Positions 58,102-64,000 of a DNA stretch of 64,000 nt are shown here, piece after piece (position 1 is the stretch's first letter; each line of letters opens with the position of its first letter). The position numbers were made by a program, and so were the translations under genes. Under the pieces are notes generated by a model. That model was given only the letters and a program-made list of their open reading frames with translations. It did no database searches and was not told where the DNA came from. The stretch lies in assembly GCF_000214705.1 (NCBI RefSeq), contig NC_015573.1:198501-262500 (forward strand), in the 5' to 3' direction. This DNA comes from Desulfofundulus kuznetsovii DSM 6115 (lineage in GTDB: Bacteria > Bacillota > Desulfotomaculia > Desulfotomaculales > Desulfovirgulaceae).

Positions 58102-58695
58102 TTAGCCGTCCTTTGCCGCCAGGGCCCGGAAAAGCAACCGGTAAACCTCCGGCGCCAGGGCCACCAGGCTGTAAGGGCGGTGGGACATCACCCAGCAGGT
58201 GGCCACCTCGTCCATGGTTCCGAAAATCATCTGCCGGGCCAGGCGCACGTCCAGGTCGGCCCGGAACTCCCCGGTTTCGATGCCACGGGAGACAACCCCC
58301 TCGATGAGCCGGGAATAAGCCCTCAGGGGTTCGGTTATGCCCTGGCGAATGGTGGGGTCCGACTGCCGCAGTTGTATTTGCATTACCGTGGCCAGGTGGC
58401 GGTCCGCCTCCAGCCTGGTGAAATGCAGCTCGATCAGGCGGGCCAGCTGCTCCGCGGCCCCGGCACAGGCTTGCAGTTCCCGCTTTACCGCCGCAATAAA
58501 CTCGCCCATCTTCACCTTGAACAGGGAAATGAGCACATCTTCCTTGTTGCGGAAGTAAAGGTAGATGGTGCCGTCGGCCACCCCCGCCTCCCGGGCGATT
58601 TTGGAAACCTGGGCGTTATGGTAGCCGTTTTCGGCAATTACCTTTACCGCCGCTTCAATAATAGCCCTGTACTTGTCGCCGCTTCTCCTGGCCAC
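58102..58695 (-). CDS. TetR-family regulator, FadR-like
   Basis: 197 residues, GTG start behind AAAGGAG. N-terminal HTH (IIEAAVKVIAENGYHNAQVS, KIAREAGVADGTIYLYFRNK) and a helical ligand domain. Position at the end of a fadN-fadA-fadE operon and similarity to Bacillus FadR suggest acyl-CoA-responsive repression of beta-oxidation. Separated from fadE by 30 bp, so cotranscribed and possibly autoregulatory. Confidence 0.88.
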   Translation of the reverse strand: MARRSGDKYRAIIEAAVKVIAENGYHNAQVSKIAREAGVADGTIYLYFRNKEDVLISLFKVKMGEFIAAVKRELQACAGAAEQLARLIELHFTRLEADRHLATVMQIQLRQSDPTIRQGITEPLRAYSRLIEGVVSRGIETGEFRADLDVRLARQMIFGTMDEVATCWVMSHRPYSLVALAPEVYRLLFRALAAKDG

Positions 58696-58725
58696 GTGTA
58701 AACTCCTTTCCCGTACTGGGGAATA

Positions 58726-60474
58726 TTATACCACATATTTTTCCGCTGTGAGTACCCGGTCGGCAATCTGCCGGCGCAGGCCGATCAGGTCCACCGGCTG
58801 GTGTTTGCACATCCGCTTGACAATGGAGAGCTGGGTCTGCCGCATATCCCCTTCAAACAGGAAGCACATGGCCTCCCGGGCCCACTTTTCCAGCAGGGGG
58901 TAGGTGTCGTGTACGTAGGCCTGGGCCAGGAGAAGCTTTTTATCCGCCTGACCGTTTCCGTGCGCTTTTAACACCCGCACAATAGCGCTTTCCATGGCGT
59001 AGATGACAATAGCCAGGTCAGCCAAAATCCCCATGATTTCTTGCTGCTGGGCCAGCTTATCCATGTATTTTTCCACCGCTTGACCACCAATGAAGAGGAA
59101 GAGCTTTTTGGCCATGGCCAGCATTTGCCGCTCGGCAGCCAGGGGCTTGCCGTCGTCTTCGGGCAGGGTGGCCCTCAGGTTTAAAATTTCCCGGGCAAGG
59201 GTCCTGGCAGCGCCGAGGAAATTGAGCTGTCCCTTCATGGCCCGGCGGGCGATAGTGGCCGGAATGAGCAACCGGTTGACCTCGTTGGTGCCCTCAAAGA
59301 TGCGGTTGATGCGCGAGTCGCGGTAGAACCGCTCGGCGGGGTATTCCTGAATATAGCCGTAGCCGCCGTAAATTTGCACCATCTCGTCCACCACGTAGTC
59401 CAGCACCTCGGAGGCCAGTACCTTGGCAATGGAGCATTCGATGGCATACTCACTAATAGCCTCTACAGCGGCGGGGCCTTCTTTTTTATCCGCCAGGGCC
59501 TCTTCTAGCATACCGGCTATGCGGTAAATGACGCTTTCGACAGCATAGGTCCTGGCGGCCATCATGGCCAGCTTGTGCTGGATGAGGCCGAACCGGGCAA
59601 TGGGCTGGGCAAACTGTACCCGCTGCAGGGCGTACTTGGCTGCGTGCTCCACGGCCAGCTTGCAGGAGCCCACGCAGGCCGCGCCCAGCTTGAAGCGGCC
59701 GATGTTGAGGGCGTTGAAAGCAATGAGGTGCCCCTTGCCAATTTCGCCCAGGACGTTCTCCACCGGTACCTTGGCATCTTCAAAGATGAGGCTGCGGGTG
59801 GAGGAACCCTTAATACCCATTTTCTTTTCTTCCTGGCCCAGGGAGAATCCCGGAGTATTCCGCTCGACGATGAAGCCGGTAAACTTATCCCCGTCTACCT
59901 TGGCATAGGTAATATACACGTCGGCAATGCCGCCGTTGGTGATGAACATCTTTTCGCCGTTTAAGAGGTAGTGCTTGCCGTCGGGCGAAAGGACGGCCCT
60001 GGTGCGGATGGAGAGGGCGTCGGAACCGGCGTTGGGCTCAGTGAGGGCATAGGCGGCAATAGCCTCACCGCTGGCCAGCCGCGGCAGGTATTTTTTCTTT
60101 TGCTCTTCGTTGCCGAAAAGAAGGATGGGCATGGTGCCGATGCCCGTGTGGGCGCTGTGGGTAACGGCAAAGGACCCGCCTGCCACCACGTTTTCGGCAA
60201 TGAGGCACGAGGCTACTTTCCCCAGGTCTGCGCCGCCGTATTCCTCGGGGATGTCTGCGGAGAGCAGGCCCAACTCGCCCGCCTTTTGCATGAGCTCCCG
60301 CATGAGCCCTTCGGGCTGGTTCTCCAGTTCCTCGGCTTTAGGGGCCAGCTCGTTGACCGCGAAGTCGGCCACCGTGCTTTGAATCATGCGGTGCTCATCG
60401 GTAAAATCCTCGGGGGTAAACACATCCTGGGGGTCAATGTCCTCCAAGAGAAAAGCGCCGCCTTTTTGAAGCAT
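58726..60474 (-). CDS. fadE: Acyl-CoA dehydrogenase, long form
   Basis: 582 residues from the ATG behind AAGGAGG. FAD enzyme performing the first step of beta-oxidation: PEEYGGADLGKVASCL, AAYALTEPNAGSDALSIRTR, GEKMFITNGG, GGYGYIQEYPAERFYRDSRI, and RIFEGTNEVNRLLIPATIAR with the catalytic Glu. The extra C-terminal domain of about 170 residues is typical of Bacillus FadE. Electrons would pass to ETF. Confidence 0.93.
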   Translation of the reverse strand: MLQKGGAFLLEDIDPQDVFTPEDFTDEHRMIQSTVADFAVNELAPKAEELENQPEGLMRELMQKAGELGLLSADIPEEYGGADLGKVASCLIAENVVAGGSFAVTHSAHTGIGTMPILLFGNEEQKKKYLPRLASGEAIAAYALTEPNAGSDALSIRTRAVLSPDGKHYLLNGEKMFITNGGIADVYITYAKVDGDKFTGFIVERNTPGFSLGQEEKKMGIKGSSTRSLIFEDAKVPVENVLGEIGKGHLIAFNALNIGRFKLGAACVGSCKLAVEHAAKYALQRVQFAQPIARFGLIQHKLAMMAARTYAVESVIYRIAGMLEEALADKKEGPAAVEAISEYAIECSIAKVLASEVLDYVVDEMVQIYGGYGYIQEYPAERFYRDSRINRIFEGTNEVNRLLIPATIARRAMKGQLNFLGAARTLAREILNLRATLPEDDGKPLAAERQMLAMAKKLFLFIGGQAVEKYMDKLAQQQEIMGILADLAIVIYAMESAIVRVLKAHGNGQADKKLLLAQAYVHDTYPLLEKWAREAMCFLFEGDMRQTQLSIVKRMCKHQPVDLIGLRRQIADRVLTAEKYVV

Positions 60475-60516
60475 GAGAATAACCTCCTTAGTCTTGAACT
60501 TATTTAACATGGGGCT

Positions 60517-61692
<1,176 letters not shown>

Positions 61693-61751
61693 TTCCGGGA
61701 TCCCTCCGTTCTCAGTACAGATTGGCTAAAGGCGGTCGTCTTTCGCATGAT

Positions 61752-64000
61752 TTAATTCCGCAGGGGCTTGTTGGTGGCCAGCATATGGCGGATCCGTTCG
61801 ATGGTTTTGGGTTCGCCTAAAAGGCTCAGGAAGGCCTCCCTTTCCAGGTCCAAAAGATCCTGCTCGGTGATGGGAGTGCCGGGGGTTACGCCGCCGCCGG
61901 TAAGCACGTAGGCAATTTTTTTGGCGATCCTGGCATCATGTTCGGTGATCTGGTTGCCCCAGCGCAGGGTCTCGATGGCCAGCTGCAGGGCGGCGTAGCC
62001 GGCGGTGCCCACGGCCGGGATGGTGGCCGGGCGGGGAGGACGGAAACCCCGGCGGGCCATTTCCAGCACCAGGTTCTTGGCATCGCCGATAACCCGGTCC
62101 CGGTTGGTGGTGATGCGGTCGGTGGGGCGCAGGTAACCCAGCTTGACGGCCTCCGGGCCGCTGGTGGATACCCTGGCCATGGCAATGGTTTCAAAGGCCC
62201 GGTTAATCAGGGGCTGGACCGTGTTAATGCCTCCCACCTTGATCTGGGTTTCGGGAGTCTGCCGTTCCATGGCCCGCAGGACCATTTCCTTGCACCCGCC
62301 GCCTGCCGGCAGCAGGCCCACGCCCACCTCCACCAGGCCCATGTAGGTTTCCGCGTGGGCGTTGACCCGGTGGCAGTGCAGGCAGACCTCGCAGCCCCCG
62401 CCCACGGCCATGCTGTGGGGCGCGGCCACCACCGGTTTGGAGCAGAACTTCAACTTCATGTTGGCCTGTTGAAACTCCCGGATCATCAGGTCCAGTTCGT
62501 CCCATTCCTCGTCTTCCGCTTCCATTAAAATGAGCATCAGGTTGGCACCCACGGAGAAGTGGCGACCGTAATTGCCTATGACCAGGCCCTCGTAATTTTG
62601 TTCCACTTCCTTCACGGCATAGTTAATCATTTGAACAATATCGCCGCCGATGGCATTGGCCCTGGAATGAAACTCCAGGCAGAGTACCCCGTCTCCCAGG
62701 TCAATTAAACTGGCGCCGGAATTGGACTTGACTACCCGGTTCTGCTCCTTCAGGGGGGCGAGGAAAATGACCCCTTCCGGGATGTGCTCCTGCCTGCTTT
62801 CCTTGGTGCGCCAGTCGAAGATGTAACGGATGCCTTCCCTCTTTTCATAGAAAGAGGTCCGGCCCGCTGCCAGCAGTTCCTCCACCACGGGCGGCACGGG
62901 TTCCCCTTCGGCTTTCAGCCTTTCCACCATGCGCGGCACGCCGATGGCGTCCCACAGCTCAAAGGGGCCCAGGTCCCAGTTGAAGCCCCATTTCATGGCT
63001 TCGTCCACGGACTGGATGTCGCCGGCAATTTCGGGCAGCTTGCTGGCCGCGTACACCAGCACTTCCTTGGTAATGCGCCAGGCAAATTGCGCCCCCTTGT
63101 CCTTGTCGAAAAGCAGCGCCTGGAGCTGTTTGTCGGGGCTGCCGGCGGTCCTGGCCGTTTCCAGGGAGGGGAACCGGACCTTTTGCCTGGGGCGGTATTC
63201 CAGGGTCTTGTAGTCCAGGGCATAGATCTCGGTTCCGGCAGCGCCCTTCACTTTTTTGTAAAAGCCCTGGCCGGTTTTATCCCCCAGCCAGCCCCTGGCC
63301 ACCATTTCCTTTAAGAAGTCGGGAACGGTAAAGGTTTCCTTTTCCGCCGGGTCGTCCACGGCCTCATACATGTTCCGGGCCACATGGGCCAGCACGTCCA
63401 GCCCGACCATGTCCAGGGTGCGGAAGGAGGCGCTTTTCGGCCGCAGCAGGGCCCGGCCGGTGAGGGCGTCCACCTCCTCCACCGTGAGGCCGGTGTCCAG
63501 CATGGCCCGGATGGTGGCGCACATGCCGTAGACGCCTATGCGGTTGGCAATAAAGTTGGGGGTGTCCTTGCAGATTACCACGCCCTTGCCCAGCACCCGT
63601 TCACCGAAATCCTTCATGAAGTCCACGATTTCCGGCAGGGTGTCCCGGGCCGGGATGATCTCTAAAAGGCGCATGTAGCGGGGAGGGTTGAAGAAGTGGG
63701 TGCCCAGAAAGTGCTGCCTGAATTCCAGCTGGCGGCCTTCCACCATCTTGTTGATGGAAAGGCCCGAGGTATTGGAACTGACGATGGTGCCCGGCCGGCG
63801 GTATTTCTCCACCCGGGCCAGGAGGTTTTGCTTGATGTCCAGCCGTTCCACCACCACTTCGATGATCCAGTCCACTTCGGCCAGCCTGTCCAGGTGGTCC
63901 TCCAGGTTGCCCGGGGTGATCAGCCCGGCGTTTTCCGGCAGGTAGAGGGGGGCCGGTTTGGCCTTCACCAGTTGTTCAATGGCCTTTGTCGCCAGACGGT
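61752..64000 (-). CDS. fadN: 3-hydroxyacyl-CoA dehydrogenase/enoyl-CoA hydratase (FadN-type), 5' end outside window
   Basis: About 750 residues visible; the start and the NAD-binding loop lie beyond the window edge. The N-terminal 3-hydroxyacyl-CoA dehydrogenase part has GTIVSSNTSGLSINKM, GTHFFNPPRYMRLLEIIPA and CKDTPNFIANRIGVYGM. A C-terminal crotonase-like domain follows (VIGNYGRHFSVGANLMLILM, APHSMAVGGGCEVCLHCHRV, VGVGLLPAGGGCKEMVLRAM). The domain order matches FadN of Bacillus rather than E. coli FadB. First visible gene of the fad operon. Confidence 0.93.
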   Translation of the reverse strand, partial: RLATKAIEQLVKAKPAPLYLPENAGLITPGNLEDHLDRLAEVDWIIEVVVERLDIKQNLLARVEKYRRPGTIVSSNTSGLSINKMVEGRQLEFRQHFLGTHFFNPPRYMRLLEIIPARDTLPEIVDFMKDFGERVLGKGVVICKDTPNFIANRIGVYGMCATIRAMLDTGLTVEEVDALTGRALLRPKSASFRTLDMVGLDVLAHVARNMYEAVDDPAEKETFTVPDFLKEMVARGWLGDKTGQGFYKKVKGAAGTEIYALDYKTLEYRPRQKVRFPSLETARTAGSPDKQLQALLFDKDKGAQFAWRITKEVLVYAASKLPEIAGDIQSVDEAMKWGFNWDLGPFELWDAIGVPRMVERLKAEGEPVPPVVEELLAAGRTSFYEKREGIRYIFDWRTKESRQEHIPEGVIFLAPLKEQNRVVKSNSGASLIDLGDGVLCLEFHSRANAIGGDIVQMINYAVKEVEQNYEGLVIGNYGRHFSVGANLMLILMEAEDEEWDELDLMIREFQQANMKLKFCSKPVVAAPHSMAVGGGCEVCLHCHRVNAHAETYMGLVEVGVGLLPAGGGCKEMVLRAMERQTPETQIKVGGINTVQPLINRAFETIAMARVSTSGPEAVKLGYLRPTDRITTNRDRVIGDAKNLVLEMARRGFRPPRPATIPAVGTAGYAALQLAIETLRWGNQITEHDARIAKKIAYVLTGGGVTPGTPITEQDLLDLEREAFLSLLGEPKTIERIRHMLATNKPLRN

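Overview
The window looks like a chromosomal segment of a spore-forming, strictly anaerobic, moderately GC-rich Firmicute of the Desulfotomaculum/Desulfofundulus/Pelotomaculum group (Peptococcaceae sensu lato). I infer this from the sporulation genes (spoVT, a spoIID-like gene, yabP, yabQ, spoIIE), the heterodisulfide-reductase-type electron-transfer locus, formate-tetrahydrofolate ligase, and a beta-oxidation operon with a TetR regulator. No rRNA, tRNA or CRISPR array was seen.

Layout. 1-6836: an Hdr locus: the 3' end of one hdrA-like gene, a second complete long hdrA, a methyl-viologen-hydrogenase delta subunit (mvhD) read through an in-frame UGA (probable selenocysteine with a SECIS-like hairpin), an FrhB/FdhB-like iron-sulfur protein, hdrC and hdrB. 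6905-8899: a LexA-type promoter, dinB and two unknown genes. 9273-13080: a minus-strand signalling operon (histidine kinase, LuxR-type regulator, PAS sensor without output domain). 13479-16272: two YeiH-family transporters and a small membrane protein. 16466-29590: the conserved sporulation/division block spoVT-mazG-hup-spoIID-yabP-yabQ-divIC-S1-ppx-spoIIE-tilS-ftsH. 29959-36894: ndk, a FlK-like thioesterase, fhs, a UPF0251 protein, an HD protein and the folate genes folP-folB-folK.

36995-44735 is an accessory island: an MNT/HEPN toxin-antitoxin pair, a second nucleotidyltransferase with an eroded partner, an orphan P-loop ATPase, a c-di-GMP-I riboswitch in front of a holin-like gene, an XhlA-like gene, an amber-interrupted ribbon-helix-helix gene, a replication-type HTH protein, an amber-interrupted group II intron reverse transcriptase, and a scrambled partial duplication of the island's own left end. 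44871-51570: PaaI thioesterase, a DUF1638-Crp-MTH865 cluster with a corrinoid methyltransferase fragment, a MazEF-like pair, a ferritin-like protein, DUF523 and rlmD. 51852-55329: nuclease lipoprotein, flavoprotein and several small genes. 55596-57928: an IS607-type element (tnpA frameshifted, tnpB). 58102-64000: tetR-fadE-fadA-fadN, all minus strand.

Three full copies (29609, 35423, 52719) of a palindromic intergenic repeat with outer terminal inverted repeats are present. The 35423 copy carries two further elements of about 96 bp bounded by a different terminal inverted repeat. Unrelated large palindromic repeats flank the hdrA gene and the PAS-sensor gene.

All identifications come from reading the sequence; no database search was run. 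Start codons were chosen from Shine-Dalgarno spacing and family length where possible.
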